Shown here piece by piece: positions 20,883-33,640 of a stretch of 64,000 bases of DNA; the first letter of the stretch is position 1, and the number at the start of each line of letters is the position of its first letter. The stretch spans positions 8,928,001 to 8,992,000 of the forward strand of contig CM057136.1 in assembly GCA_029964075.1 (NCBI GenBank), in the 5' to 3' direction. Under the pieces are notes generated by a model that did not search any database, was not told where the DNA came from, and saw only the letters and a list, made by a program, of their open reading frames with translations. A program made the position numbers and the translations under genes. The DNA comes from Patiria pectinifera (Eukaryota > Echinodermata > Asteroidea > Valvatida > Asterinidae).

Positions 20883-20968
20883 GCTTGAGTAACTCCAGCT
20901 GACATGCTCATATTCATTCACATGTAGCTGTGAATGAATATGAGCATGTCAGCTGGAGTTACTCAAGC
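20883..20968. repeat. Perfect 40-bp-stem hairpin with a 6-nt loop
   Basis: 20883-20922 is the exact reverse complement of 20929-20968 (40 of 40). The loop is TGTAGC. Arms begin GCTTGAGTAACTCCAGCTGA. Flanks also echo each other (AAAAATGTA upstream, GCAAAAATGTTG downstream). Confidence 0.95.
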
Positions 20969-22330
20969 ATGTCAAGCTAGCAAAAATGTTGAAAAGACAT
21001 GAATCTGGGACTCGACTGAGAAACATTTCCAATTATGTTAGGAAATACTTAGAAAATTGTCTTGACTCTCCTAGATTTTGTACACAACTACTGAAGTAGC
21101 ATCAGGTTGCAACAGTCTTTCCCCAAACTCGATTATGAGAAATTCACAGTTTTTTTTCTGAGATCTTTCAACTCACGACATGGCTTCAAGTTCAATACAA
21201 CATGTTAAATTTTCAAAAGAATTTTAATTTCAGCAAATATTATCTATTGGAGTAAGTAACTTCATGAATTATTACCAAGTACCAGTATAAGTAATCACAG
21301 TCAATAGTTCACAAGATGAAATGACGAACTAGAAAGATCTTAAAATATCTTTGAAATTGGAACAAATTCCACAATCAAAATCTTCACTTACTTGACTTGT
21401 TGCAGAAGCGCCCTCTCTTTGTATAAGAATAGTCAAAAGAGCGCCCTCTCTTAGTTGAAAGTATTGACACAGGGCCTTTTTCGAAATTCCGGCTTCATAT
21501 AATTTCGGCTTCAGGAAAATCTAAGCCCCGATTTGGATCCTTGGGCCTGCGTTTATTGAGCAAAATGTTCGTTCAAATTGTGCACAATTTTTTTAATTTG
21601 TGTAAATGTGTCTCAGATATACCGGACTTCGTGAGCCATATATCCAACATCTGGCAATCATAAGGCATGGTGCTAAATTTGAATGCGTTCTTGAATTTTA
21701 CATCTAAACTGTTCCCCCACTAACTGTTTCCAAAAAAAAGGGGGAAAAGCCCAAATTTTCCACCTTTAGATGTCTAGTTATACGGCCAATTCAATACTGG
21801 TGCATATGCCCAAATTTAGTATCTTAGATGTGCGCTAACCTTTCAATTATTATTTTTGCCCGAAACATTAACCAGGGAGGGGTGGGGGGATGGGGTGGAG
21901 GCAGGGGGACACTTAAATGTCTTCCCAATCCTCGTTATGGAGCTATCAAGAAAAGGCTCCAGATTTAATTAAAATTGAAGCACCCACTGTTTTTTTAGGG
22001 GGGGGGGGATTTTATCGATATGCTCAACTGGCAGTCAAAAGTGGACTTGCTCTGTGTCTGAATGTGGATTTGACAGCGCCCTCTATTATTTCTAGTTTTG
22101 TTTCGGTCGAGTTAAGGAAAATTAAAGCGCCCTCTTTTGATTTATGACGGAAAACAGTAAGTTTCGGACAAAGCTTAGGCTTGGTGGTTATCTTGAAAAA
22201 GATTTTTAAAATAATGGAGGAAAATATTAGGATCCGTTAAACTACAAGCACTCTGATATAGCACTAGGAGAGCAGATCAGCCTAAGCAACTGAATGGTGT
22301 TCACTTTCTTAGGGGATATTGGAGGATTTT
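20969..22330. other. No supported gene; diverged short repeats
   Basis: 21020-21120 resembles 20010-20100 (shared AACAT TTC..., GAAATACTT, ACACAACT(G/A)CTGA, GCATCAGG-type words). Several copies of GCGCCCTCT near 21410, 21445, 22075 and 22130. A G run lies at about 21880-21910. No gene. Confidence 0.5.
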
Positions 22331-23530
22331 TATTTTAGTGATTTGAAGTTTTGCAGGGTGGTAAATTTACAACAAAGGGTAGGTCTTGGTACATGGTACA
22401 CAGAGTGATGGAATCTCTCTTTTTTGAAGAAGTTTGGTTCTGAAAAGAACCGGGTTGAGAATTGTTCTCGACGGTTCGGACAGTATGCTGTGTCCGCTCC
22501 TCTGCTTCAGCTGGTAGGGGTGGGGCGAGCTGGCCCGTGCTCAAGCAGGGAAAGGGCCTCTTCATCTAGACACTGTCATCGAGGTATGTCAGGCTCCATC
22601 TTCTAAAACAAAATCAAAAACAAAGAGGAAAGGAAACTTTAGAATCAGGATTGACAAGAAATTTATTCTAGGATGTAGAGCTTTAAACAGAAGAGGAACA
22701 CATAAGTCTTGAATTTGGTGTTCTGTTTCTTAAAACGTACCTCCGGAAAATGGGAAGCTCAGCAAACAGGGTCGTCATTCATCGGTCGGTTCTCCACCCT
22801 GCTTCCAGGTTTCATCTGTGATGATGGTTTGGGGCGTCTTCAAGTCTTTATCAGTCCAGCCAATACTCCTACAATATCAAAGAAGATAAACAGAAAAGAA
22901 ACATTAGAATTAGTTATCTTAAAGGGCAATTATCGGAAGCAGCAAAATACCACAAGATGAGTTACAGATTAATCATTACAATAAAATCATCTTCCTTTTT
23001 TATTTTCTTTCGGTAAAAAACTAACCTTGAGATTCAGAAATAAGTTGCCCGGCAAGCAGGGTCATCTGTTCATCCGTCGGTCCTCCTCCCTGCTTCCGGT
23101 TCCTCTGAGGGATATGTTTCCATCCCGATCGTCAAAGCAGCTCTCGTCAGTCCAGTCAGTCTTTTCTAGGCTTGTAGACCTTCATCATCCTCGGCTAAGT
23201 GACCTTGGGAGAAAGAAAACTGGACCCAGCCTGCAGCTAGGTCATTGTATCCTAGTTTTGATGGTTAAAACAGACTTACTTTTAAAAATACAATCCAGCA
23301 AAAATGTTTTGAAGAAAGTGCCGATGTTTCAGATCGATCGGGCTTACGAGTCTGAAGGCAACATGGTGTCAAAAGTGTCCGTGCCGATCGTTGTAGATCG
23401 GACTTAGTATGAAAAAAAATGTCGAACCAGTAAATTACAGGGCTGTAAGCACTACGTTGCCGATAATTATCAGCTATCGGACTTACATGTTAAAAACCAG
23501 GATGCAACGATCATCGTCGAGGGTTAAAGA
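22331..23530. other. Diverged duplicated segments, coding status unclear
   Basis: 22762-22815 and 23055-23110 are related (GGGTC(G/A)TC, TTCATC(G/C)GTCGGT, CTCC(A/T)CCCTGCTTCC). On the minus strand each has an acceptor- or donor-like site nearby and a short open stretch (for example SIGWTDKDLKTPQT), but frames are short and interrupted by stops. I cannot assign a gene. Confidence 0.3.
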
Positions 23531-23534
23531 CATG

Positions 23535-24560
23535 TCCACGCCAATCTTGGAGATTGGACTTATTTATCCAACTAATACTGATCAACGATTTCGACGAAGA
23601 AACAGTTTATAATCATTCTCTTTCAAGTATATTTCTTTCACCACTGTTAATTTACCCCATAAATTTAATTTTCGTCGAAGATTTTGTGTTTCATCGTTTC
23701 GTTTTGCTGTTGTTTTTGTTTTTTTTTGGGGGGGGGGGGAAACACTAATTTTAAGTACTTTTATCTTTCCGTTGAGATGCCGCGATCCTCGTCGTTTTCG
23801 TTGCTGAATTTTTCGAGCGGGAATCGAAATCCATTTGTTTCATATCATTTTACTACTTGTATCGAATATCATTTTGCTTCAATTTCATTTCGATTTGAAT
23901 CAATTCATTTTTTTAAGGGAATTAACACTGATTTCAAATATTATTCTTATCACCACCAATTTCACATTTGCCGTAATTTCCATTTTCGGCGACGTTTTTT
24001 CGTTCATTTTGTTTCGCATTTGTGGAGGAAATAGCACTTCCCGTGAGTTGATGCGATCCGCGTCATTTGCGTGTCCGACATTTTTCGAGGAGGAAACGCG
24101 ATTGAGTTGTTTCGTATCGCATCAAATATCGTTTGGTTTTAAATCCTCGTTTTATTTCTTACAATTTCGTTAAATTTTGGGCAAAACAACATATATTTCA
24201 AGTAGGCCTTTTAATTCTCTCACCATCGCTTTGATTTATGCCGTATTTTTCATATTCGTCGCAAATGTTTTCGCTTCATTTATTGTTCTGGGGAAAATAA
24301 CACTGATTTGATCTCGTCAGTTTCCGGCGACCGCGTGTTTTGCGGAGAAATCGAATTTCACTTGTTTTGTATCATTTCGTATATCATTCTTAATCTATTT
24401 TTTTCTTTCGTATAATTTCGTTTCTTATTTTAGTTGGTGAAAAAAATTACACCTGAGTGACCTGAAACATTTTGCTTACCACCGTATGTTTCCTCCGTTA
24501 TTTTCATTTTCGCCTTCGGTTTTTTTTCGTTTCATTTCCGGCGGTTTTGCGAAAAAGAAC
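23535..24560. repeat. Degenerate flank of the satellite array
   Basis: Spaced copies of AATAACACTGATTTCAA-like text (about 23745, 23928, 24295, 24565) occur with longer and irregular spacing before the regular array starts. This looks like the eroded edge of the array at 24560. Confidence 0.6.
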
Positions 24561-26735
24561 AACACTGATTTCAAGTATTATTTCTTTCTCTAGCCGAGAG
24601 ATTGCGTTCACTCTCGCATCGTATCGTATCATATCGCAACACAGTACGTAAGTCACAAACCTTTGTGAAAAGAATAACACTGATTTAAAGTATTATTTCT
24701 TTCTCTACCAAGAGATTTCATTCACTCTCGCATCGTATCTTAACGTGTCGTAACGTAACACATCGTATCGTATGTCATACACCTTTGAGAAAAGAATAAC
24801 ACTGGCGTCAAGTATTATTTCTTTCTCAACCAAGCGATTGCGTTCACTCTCGCATCGTATCGTAACGTATCGTATCATATCGTAACGTAACACATCATAT
24901 CGTAAGTCAGACACCTTGGAGAAAAGAATAACACTGATTTCAAGTGTTATTTCTTTCTCTACCAAGCGATTGCGTTCACTCTCGCATCGTGTCGCATCGT
25001 ATCGTAACGTAACGCATTGTATCGTATGTCATACACCTTTGAGAAAAGAATAACACTGGCGTCAAGTATTATTTCTTTCTCTACCAAGCGATTGCGTTCA
25101 CTCTCGCATCGTATCGTATCGTATCGTATCGTATCGTATCGTAACGTAACACATCATATCGTAAGTCAGAAACCTTTGAGAAAAGAATAACACTGGTGTC
25201 AAGTATTATTTCTTTCTCTACCAAGCGATTGCGTTCACTCTTGCATCGTGTCGCATCGTATCGTAACGTAACACATTGTATCGTACTTATGTCATACACC
25301 TTTGAGAAAAGAACAACACTGGCGTCAAGTATTATTTCTTTCTCTACCAAGCGATTGCGTTCACTCTCGCATCGTGTCGCATCGTATCGTAACGTAACAC
25401 ATTGTATCGTATGTCATACACCTTTGAGAAAAGAATAACACTGGCGTCAAGTATTATTTCTTTCTCTACCAAGCGATTGCGTTCACTCTCGCATCGTGTC
25501 GCATCGTATCGTAACGTAACACATCGTATCGTATGTCAGGAATCTTCGAGAAAAGAATAACACTGATTTCAAGTGTTATTTCTATCTCTACCAAGAGATT
25601 GAGTGCTCTCGCATCGTATCGTAACGTGTCGATCGTAACGTAACACATCGTATCGTATGTCATACACCTATGAGAAAAGAATAACACTGGCGTCAAGTAT
25701 TATTTCTTTCTCTACCAAGCGATTGCGTTCACTCTCGCATCGTGTCGCATCGTATCGTATCGTATCGTATCGTAACGTAACACATCATATCGTAAGTCAG
25801 AAACCATTGAGAAAAGAATAACACTGGCGTCAAGTATTATTTCTTTCTCTACCAAGCGATTGCGTTCACTTTCGCATCGTGTCGCACCGTATCGTATCGT
25901 ATCGTAACGTATGTCATACACCTTGAGAAAAGAATAACACTGGCGTCAAGTATTATTTCTTTCTCTACCAAGCGATTGCGTTCACTCTTGCATCGTGTCG
26001 CATCGTATCGTAACGTAACACATTGTATCGTCCTTATGTCATACACCTTTGAGAAAAAAATAACACTGGCGTCAAGTATCAGTTCTTTCTCTTCCAAGCA
26101 ATTGCGTTCACTCTCGCACTCGTAACATGTCGTAACGTAACACAGCGTATCGTAAGTCACAAATCTTTGAGAAAAGAATAACACTGGCGTCAAGTATTAT
26201 TTCTTTTTCTACCAAGCGATTGCGTTCACTCTCGCATCATGTCGCATCATATCGTAACGTAACACATCGTATCGTATGTCATACACCTTTGGGAAAAGAA
26301 TAACACTGGCGTCAAGTATTATTTCTTTCTCTACCAAGCGATTGCGTTCACTCTCGCATCGTGTCGCATCGTATCGTATCGTATCGTAACGTAACGTAAC
26401 ACATCATATCGTAAGTCAGAAACCTTTGAAAAAAGAATAACACTGGCGTCAAGTATTATTTCTTTCTCTACCAAGCGATTGCGTTCACTCTCGCATCGTA
26501 TCGTATCGTATCGTATCGTATCGTAACGTAACGTAACACATCATATCGTAAGTCAGAAACATTTGAGAAAAGAATAACACTGGCGTCAAGTATTATTTCT
26601 TTCTCTACCAAGCGATTGCGTTCACTCTCGCATCGTGTCGCACCGTATCGTATCGTATCGTAACGTATGTCATACACCTTGAGAAAAGAATAACACTGGC
26701 GTCAAGTATTATTTCTTTCTCTACCACTTTGATAT
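24560..26735. repeat. Tandem array, about 125-bp unit, about 18 copies, with internal ATCGT microsatellite
   Basis: Each unit has AACACTGGCGTCAAGTATTA, TTTCTTTCTCTACCAAGCGA, TTGCGTTCACTCTCGCATCG, then a variable number of ATCGT/AACGT pentamers, then ATGTCATACACCTTTGAGAA. Unit length varies mainly by pentamer count. Short minus-strand ORFs across it are repeat artefacts. Confidence 0.92.
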
Positions 26736-27594
26736 TTTTGTAATGCTTTGTTAAAGTACTGCAGAACAGTGCAGATCTGTTAACAGTCGCAGAAAAGAAA
26801 CTTATTGGCGCATGGTTGAACTCGGACAAGGGGGAGTAAAACACAATAATATTTCTGGGCCAAGTGACGGAAATTCCATTTCCCTTCTATACTTCATAAT
26901 AAATCAACCATCACCCTTTCTGCAAGCGAACCACTTTTTCAAGGACTTCAGTTAACAGCAGATGATTACCACCGTGATACAATTAAAAAAAAAACTGATT
27001 ACAATTATGATGTTTTGTTTTTGGTTGGACAGGATGAAATAAAGTTGGACAGGTTAGTAGGCGTGGTCACTAAAGTTCATCATGGCTCTTCCTTAAACCA
27101 TGGAGCTAGGATGCTTAAACTAATCTTGGTGGAAATTATCTTTATACGTTTATACTTAATCACGTTTATAGTGCATTGTGCTCATTGCTCCTTAAATGTT
27201 AAAACTGTCGACAATGGTTCAATTTATGCTGTCCTAGGAAATTTGTTAGGTAAGAAAGTGTATTACGGGGATATAAAGTACAAGCTCAGGTAAAACTTTT
27301 CGAATTTACTGGAGGGTAGTTGATTTAGAGCGCAGCCCTTTTACTGACGGTGCTAATCCTTAGTGTTTTGTTCTCGAATTCATGTATTTTCTATTTAAGA
27401 AATTGTTGCTCTTATATACGCGTTTTAAACAGTCATCTTGACAGAGAACTCCTTTACAATTCAATCCATGACACTATTCAGTTTTTTTTATAGCTTTTTC
27501 TCCGTACTATAGTTGCTGACCTCGTGGCGTTACGAGCGTTATTGCTAAGAATCTTCTTTGTTTATCAAAAAACATTTTATACAATTATAAAGAA

Positions 27595-28470
27595 ATTAAA
27601 TTATCTGTGCAAAGCGCACCAGGCGCCGTTTCATCTCAGTTCTTCCTCGTCTTCGTTGTGGAATTGTAAGTTATTTGCGGACAAAGTACCCGCCAATGTC
27701 CGAAACTTATGGCGAAGAATCTTGTTTGCTTATAAAATAACATTTAATACAATTATAAAGAAATTAAGTCACCCGTAGACTAGCGCACCAGGCGCTGTTA
27801 CTTCTCACTTCTTCCGCGTCTTTCTTGTGGAATTCATTTGCGGACAAAGTACCGGCCAATGTCCGTAACTTATGGCAAAGTATCTTGTTTGCTTATCAAA
27901 CAACATTTAATACAACTATAAGGCGCCAGGCGCTGTTGCATCTCAGTTGTTCCTCGTCTTCGTTGTGGAATTGTAAGTTAATTGCGGAGAAAGTACCGGC
28001 CAATGTCAGAAACTTATGGCGAAGAATCTTGTTTGCTTATAAAATAACATTTCATACAACTATAAAGAAATTGAATTATCCGTGGAAAGCGCACCAGGCG
28101 CTGTTGCATCTCAGTTGTTCCTCGTCTTCCTTTTGGAATTCATTTGCGGACAAAGTACCGGCCAATGTCCGAAACTTATGGCTAAGAATCTTGTTTGCTT
28201 ATCAATTAACATTTTATACAATTATAAAGAAATTAAATTATCCGTGGCCGACAGCGCACCAGGCGCTGTTGCATCTCAGTTGTTCCTCGTCTTCGTTGTT
28301 GAATTCAGAGTTATTTGCGGACAAAGTACCCGCCAATGTCCGTAACTTATGGCTAAGAATCTTGTTTGCTTATTCAACAAAATTTTATACAATTATAAAG
28401 AAGTAAATCCTCCGTTGACAGCGCACCAGGCGCTCTTACATCTCAGTTCTTCTTTGTCTTCCTTATACTT
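27595..28470. repeat. Tandem array, about 168-bp unit, about 5.5 copies
   Basis: Units are anchored by GCGCACCAGGCGC at about 27616, 27785, 27922, 28091, 28254 and 28422, followed by TCGTCTTCGTTGTGGAATT, TTTGCGGACAAAGTACC, GGCCAATGTCCGAAACTTAT and AATTATAAAGAAATTAA. One unit is 30 bp shorter. A 193-codon plus frame crosses the array by chance of unit length. Confidence 0.9.
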
Positions 28471-30810
28471 CAGTTGTGAACTTGTTAAAACTACAAACTC
28501 TCACGATTAACTTAACCTATTAGGCTTTGGGTCTAAGGGAATTTCTCCCAGATATTGCCACTGATGTTGATGAATTGCATTTTTTTTTAGAATACCACTT
28601 ACGATTCAATAATAAAAGTTTAGGCATAAAAAGCATTTTCCTTCTAACATCATTCCGTGCGTTGCCACATCGTTTCAGGTGTTGCCATGCATGTTACTTA
28701 TCATCTCTTAAATAATGATTTTCAACTATTATTTTTATACAATTATAATGAAGTATTCTCCAACGAGTTCTAAATTGGTTTTCCTCACCATGGAGCAGTG
28801 TGCCAGACTCTGTCACAATTCCTAAGTCGGTAGTTGATTCTTTTTCGATCGTAGAATTATGTCTTCCTTCGAATATCTTGCCAATGCAAGTCAGACTGGC
28901 TAGGGTGCATCACTTATTTCAAGGTCGATATATTTAATACAATAATAACTTTTCTTTCTCCCTGATCCTGTCATCGCATTTAAAAATATTTGAGAAGTCA
29001 ACAGAGGGCAGCATTCCAGTGCATTGTAATTTGTAGCCAAAAAAATTCATCTTTGCTAAAGTTTAAGTCGGCAAAAAAAACCCACCAGTTCTTACACAAG
29101 AACTTCCACTTATTTTATACTAAGAATCTTTGACAATGCCGTTGACATGGTCATAAATTAGTTGTATATCATGGTCTACATCATTGTGACTTGGAGGGTT
29201 TAATACTGCAAGACAACTGCTGGCGTTTTTAAGAGGATTCCATTTGAGAACTGTTCACTGTTACTAATTAAAGGATTAAAATTTCTACTTATTGTCTTGA
29301 TTTCAATAGTGTCTGGGTTTAATTTCTAGCTATTGTCTTGATTTCAATAGTGTCTGGGTTGCCGCCTTCAATTAACAATGTGATTGTCCCCAGCCCTACA
29401 TCGCGACTAAATCGATTGAACTGTTGTTGAACTATATAGACTGATCACATTACGGAATGCATAAAAGGCAGGTATGTCTACCGTTTATTTGATCCTTTCA
29501 TGATGATAAAACCAACCATTTCAATCGATCTTTCTATTATTATTTTGTCTTTTAGACCCCCCCCCCTCTTTCTATTCTGGACGTAAAAGCCAATGTTGGC
29601 ATTCGAAGCGCGTTCGAATTTCGAGACCACGCCCCACAATGCCATGTATTCCTTAACAGCTGATGCTGCCGCTGCTGTTAGCTGCTGCGGGTGATGATGC
29701 TGAAACATGCTGTGCTAGTGAATGGTAGTGCTGGTGCATGTTGGTGCTGGTACATGCTTGGTGCTTGCTGCTGCTTGCTGCTGCTGCTGAATGCACACAA
29801 GCGATAATGCTTCCCCACCGACCCCCTTGCCCATTTACGAAAAGTTCCTCAGTCATATCCCAATATAGTTGACAAATACCCATTTTTTGGGGTTTCTTGC
29901 CAATACCTGTACGGTAAATTTACGATGTTCAAAATATGTTTAGGTCATCTTCTGATCTCCGGCAACCGAGAGGATTCTCTTTTTCATGGGATTCAGGACG
30001 GTTAGGGTTAAAGCACGAAGCAAAGTGACAATGTAGGAAACAGTGTCACCGAATTTTGCTTTCAAAAGTAATCCAATTAGTTCAAAACAGATTGTTAGAT
30101 TCCTGAATTTCTTTAACTGTCATGCCTTACTTCCCTATTATGTGTTCTTTATTTGATTAAACTGTCATTTTTAATATTATTTTTTGGTATCATGTGGTAA
30201 TAACTGTACTGTCGCTCAGTAGATATTTAGTTCTGATATAAGAACTTGTCCTGCTTATTATCAACTTTCGCTAAGTAGTTTTAGTTCTGATAAGAACATC
30301 CTGCTTTAAGTTCTACTTGGCACCCAGGATTAATTTCTGGCTCTTGAGTTTTGGTTTATCTGAAGTTACTGGTGTAAATATACTGATGGTTATAATTTCA
30401 AAAAAGACACAATCGAAATTTCATATATAATTTTCACTGGAAAATGCTACCCTGTGCTCTTTATTTTTAAGTACAGTGGCAAATATCTGTTTTAAATCGA
30501 AAGTAGAATGACCCAAAGTAACAATAAGGTTAAAAAAATAGATATGTCAACCTATGAAAATACCCTAACAGTTACACATAATACTTCATCACAATTTTAC
30601 AATTACCACAACAATTATTTAGGAGTTCTCGGTCTTGTAACTGATTATATTCACAAAATGCCAGAGGTTTTCGTTTTTCCACCCAGGAAAACATGTTTAC
30701 TAGACCAGCCGATAAACAGCACCTGGTCATTGGCCGCATTCCAAAGTCTTTTCATAACTTCAATAACTTTCCAGGACTGCGGCGCTAGCACTCTGCGCCC
30801 ACTATTTTAA
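28471..30810. other. No supported gene; minor repeats
   Basis: TATTGTCTTGATTTCAATAG is duplicated at 29289 and 29331. A (GCT)n-type region lies at about 29655-29800. TTTAGTTCTGATA...AAGAAC is duplicated near 30225 and 30275. Confidence 0.5.
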
Positions 30811-30811
30811 T

Positions 30812-31310
30812 CGCACGTGTCAACACAATGTCATTGCACGTTCCAGACTTATTCATAAGCAAATTAATTAAATTCAAAAGATCAATCTTTGGGATAATGG
30901 TACCTGTAGCCACGCCTATTATTTAAATTTGTTCACACATGCAATGTCATTGCATGTTCCAGACTTATTCGTATTCAGCAAATTAATTAAATTCAAAGGA
31001 TCAATCTTTGCGATTCCGGTACCTGTAGCCACGCCTATTATTTAAATTTGTTCATAGTTAGTTACGCGCCAACACAATGTCATCGCACGTTCCAGACTAG
31101 TTATTCCTATTTATTCACGTTTAGATGTGTGCACGTGCCAACGCAATGTCATCGCACATGCCAAACTTATTCATATGTAAATTTCTCGTAGAATTCAATT
31201 TGTCCATACTTTCTGTATTAATAAACCTGTGACCACGCCTACTATTTCATTCCCACGCCCCGACGCAATGTCGTCGCACGTGCCAGACCTATTCATATGC
31301 AAATGATTTG
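30812..31310. repeat. Tandem array, about 125-bp unit, about 4 copies
   Basis: The repeated words are AACACAATGTCATTGCACG, TTCCAGACTTATTCATA, CAAATTAATTAAATTCAAA, and GTAGCCACGCCTATTATTTA. Copies begin near 30818, 30943, 31069, 31137 and 31262, with progressive divergence and shortening. Confidence 0.85.
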
Positions 31311-32700
31311 AAGAGGGAGCTGAGGAGGCGTCCAGGTTTGGCTTTTTTAATACTCTACACAATGTATTATATAAAGCAATACAATTATAATACAAACGAC
31401 AATTTTTACAAAATGGAGGCCTATGATTCTTGACTTCAGTCTTGACAGTCTGACACAAACACAAACTATGGGACATTTTCCCCACATGTTTCGATAACAT
31501 GTGGAACAACAAAACCTTTCAGGATATACCTACATACATGACATAAATTTCTGTTGCCTAATTTCAAGTTTCATCATGTCGAAAACAACGAGAAAACAGG
31601 TTGCACTCACCCCATGTCTGTGTTACAGACTTACCCCTGGCGGCCTCTCCGGTCACATTCTTGCACGAAGCTTGCGCATCCTCCAAAATCGTGGCAGGGC
31701 GAATTCACAAAATTAAATCCACAGTACATCACCAAATTTTGTCGGTTAAGTGAGTTCAAGTTCAAGTTCAAAATGTTCAGTAGGCCTACTTTGTTTTAAG
31801 TTCCATTCAAGTTCAGTTTTGCGCAATTTTTGACGCCTGATAAAATCGTGGAGAAGGCAAAACTCTGTGGTCCCTCCGGACACGGAGCATGAAGACCATG
31901 AACATGCCGTCTCACCAGGCCAAGGACGGAGTACTCGCCGGGAGGAAGTTGGGTTGACGCGGCGGCCTGTGAGATGATGTCCCAGGAGAGAAAATGGGTT
32001 GAAATAGGCGAGTTGAACGGACGGAGAAAAACAGTAAATTAAACGATGAAAAGTAGAAGATTCCAGGAAGAATTCACTGGCGTTTGAAGTCCTTTTTTTG
32101 CACCAATATTGAAAGATGCAAAAAATCGCACGTGACATGTGGAGCAAACTTTCACAGGTCCTCTTCCGTCGAAATTCATCTGTGGAGTGAGATACGAGTG
32201 AAAAGGCGGGTATGTTTATTTTGCACACGCACGGCGGTAAGTTCTTGCGGTGATGGTCCAGAGTATATTTCTCCGCTCATGCGAGTTTCAAGATTGTTTT
32301 GTCTTTTAAGTTAGCATTTTGGAGAAAAAAATACGTAAATAAGTAAATTCATGAGTGTGGTCATGAATGAAAGTGAAGTTTAAGCAAGAAATATATTTAT
32401 TTGATCAAACTGGAGGCCTATTTTTTATAGGAATAAGAAATAGGCCTCAGGAGGCTGTGACGTAATACGAACGCGCATTTTGACTTGTCAATCTAATCGA
32501 TTTGATTGGATAATGACAATTTCTTCATTTAAATGAAAATGCCGCAGACGAAAAATGGTGAAAAAGTTCACTGTTTTTTTGACGGGCTGAGAAATTTGAT
32601 TCGAAACCGGTTCCAACCGGTTCCATAGACTTGTCAAGTCGCAGCATTATCCAGAAAAGAATTTCAAATAGGCCATCAGCTTGGGGGTTTGGTCGGTATC
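31311..32700. other. No supported gene
   Basis: A 160-codon minus frame (32228-31746) and a small GC-richer patch at about 31840-31960 were examined. No motif, no convincing splice context. GTTCAAGTTCAAGTTCAA lies at about 31755. Confidence 0.4.
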
Positions 32701-32702
32701 AA

Positions 32703-32945
32703 ATCAGGGCATAAATGATTATAGTGCGCATGCACAATGTACACCGCCCCTAGAGTGGTAACAAGCATTTTGATGGACATTTTGAAAAAAAGGGTGATAA
32801 CACCTAAAAAGCTGCCAACGCTGCAATGCTATCACATATTGTCCAACTCTGGAGGTGTAAACCTTGCCAAAAATCGCTATGACGATAATTCCCCTCATTT
32901 GAAAACGGTTGCAAAAATTTGGACCGAAGCTGATGGCCTAAAAGG
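32703..32945 (+). repeat. Dispersed repeat R1, copy 2
   Basis: Second copy of the repeat at 12123-12335. It ends at the same TGATGGCCTAA word, followed directly by repeat R2. Confidence 0.85.
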
Positions 32946-32956
32946 ACGGTTGATTA

Positions 32957-33640
32957 TTCGGATGGAAATTTCTCCCAACTTACAATCAGATTACCACCAA
33001 AAAAATGAGAAAAAATAGAAAGACGATCAAACTAAGCTTTAATTTTAATGCATGTCTCGAACACCTTATAGAGAGCAAATTGTGATTATTTTCTTGAATT
33101 TCTCAAGTGGGGAAATTTATCATTGGAGTCTATGGCAATTCATTGCACCTATAGGGGCACTGTTGAAAAGGACACTCATGGACACTCTTTGGCAGTAGGT
33201 GGCGCTCTTCATCCTTGCCGACAGACGAGACAAGCTTTTTACTACCGGCCGATGTCGCCGGCCCAATTTTTCTTCGCACGTCCCCGCCTGGCTCGCTCTT
33301 AAAATCTGTAGATAGCAGTTTGCAATTTGCCACTCTGCAAACACCCCTCTACCGCTGTGCCACTGGCCAGAGGTGGATGAAATTAGTGGCGCACCCAAGG
33401 GGGGGGGGGGTTGACCCCACCCACTCGTAGAGGTTGTTAATTGTTAATTTTTTTTGTTTTGTTGGGGGGGGGGGTTCATTTTTTTTGGTCCACGAATTGA
33501 CCTATACGTATGTGGCATATTTTCGAGTATTATAATAGGGGTGTAAGTGGCGCCACAACTTAAAAATATTCCCCCCTCCCACAAAAAGAACACCCATTTT
33601 GTTTGAAAAAAAAACCCCAAAATTTTGAGCACCCCCCCCC
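32957..33640 (+). repeat. Dispersed repeat R2, copy 1
   Basis: Nearly collinear with 36852-37510 over about 680 bp. Shared text includes GATCAAACTAAGCTTTAATT, GGCAGTAGGTGGCGCTCTTC, GATGTCGCCGGCCC and GTGGCATATTTTCG, plus a G-run/T-run centre. Confidence 0.9.

Noticed and set aside
22331..23410. Upstream exons of the NHA gene or a separate small gene
   Set aside because: Short open pieces with splice-like sites on the minus strand are interrupted by stops and have no family motif; reported only as unclear duplicated segments.
24560..26735. CRISPR array
   Set aside because: Units are contiguous tandem repeats without unique spacers, in animal DNA.
24705..26844. Chain of minus-strand ORFs (VEKEIILDASVILFSK...RYDVLRYD)
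   Set aside because: They are translations of the satellite unit and its ATCGT pentamers; each is broken by unit length changes.
27825..28406. 193-codon repeat ORF as a gene
   Set aside because: Follows tandem DNA units with no start context, splice logic or homology; kept only as a low-interest finding.
31746..32228. 160-codon minus-strand ORF
   Set aside because: No recognisable domain, odd composition, no splice sites at either end; chance frame is the simpler reading.
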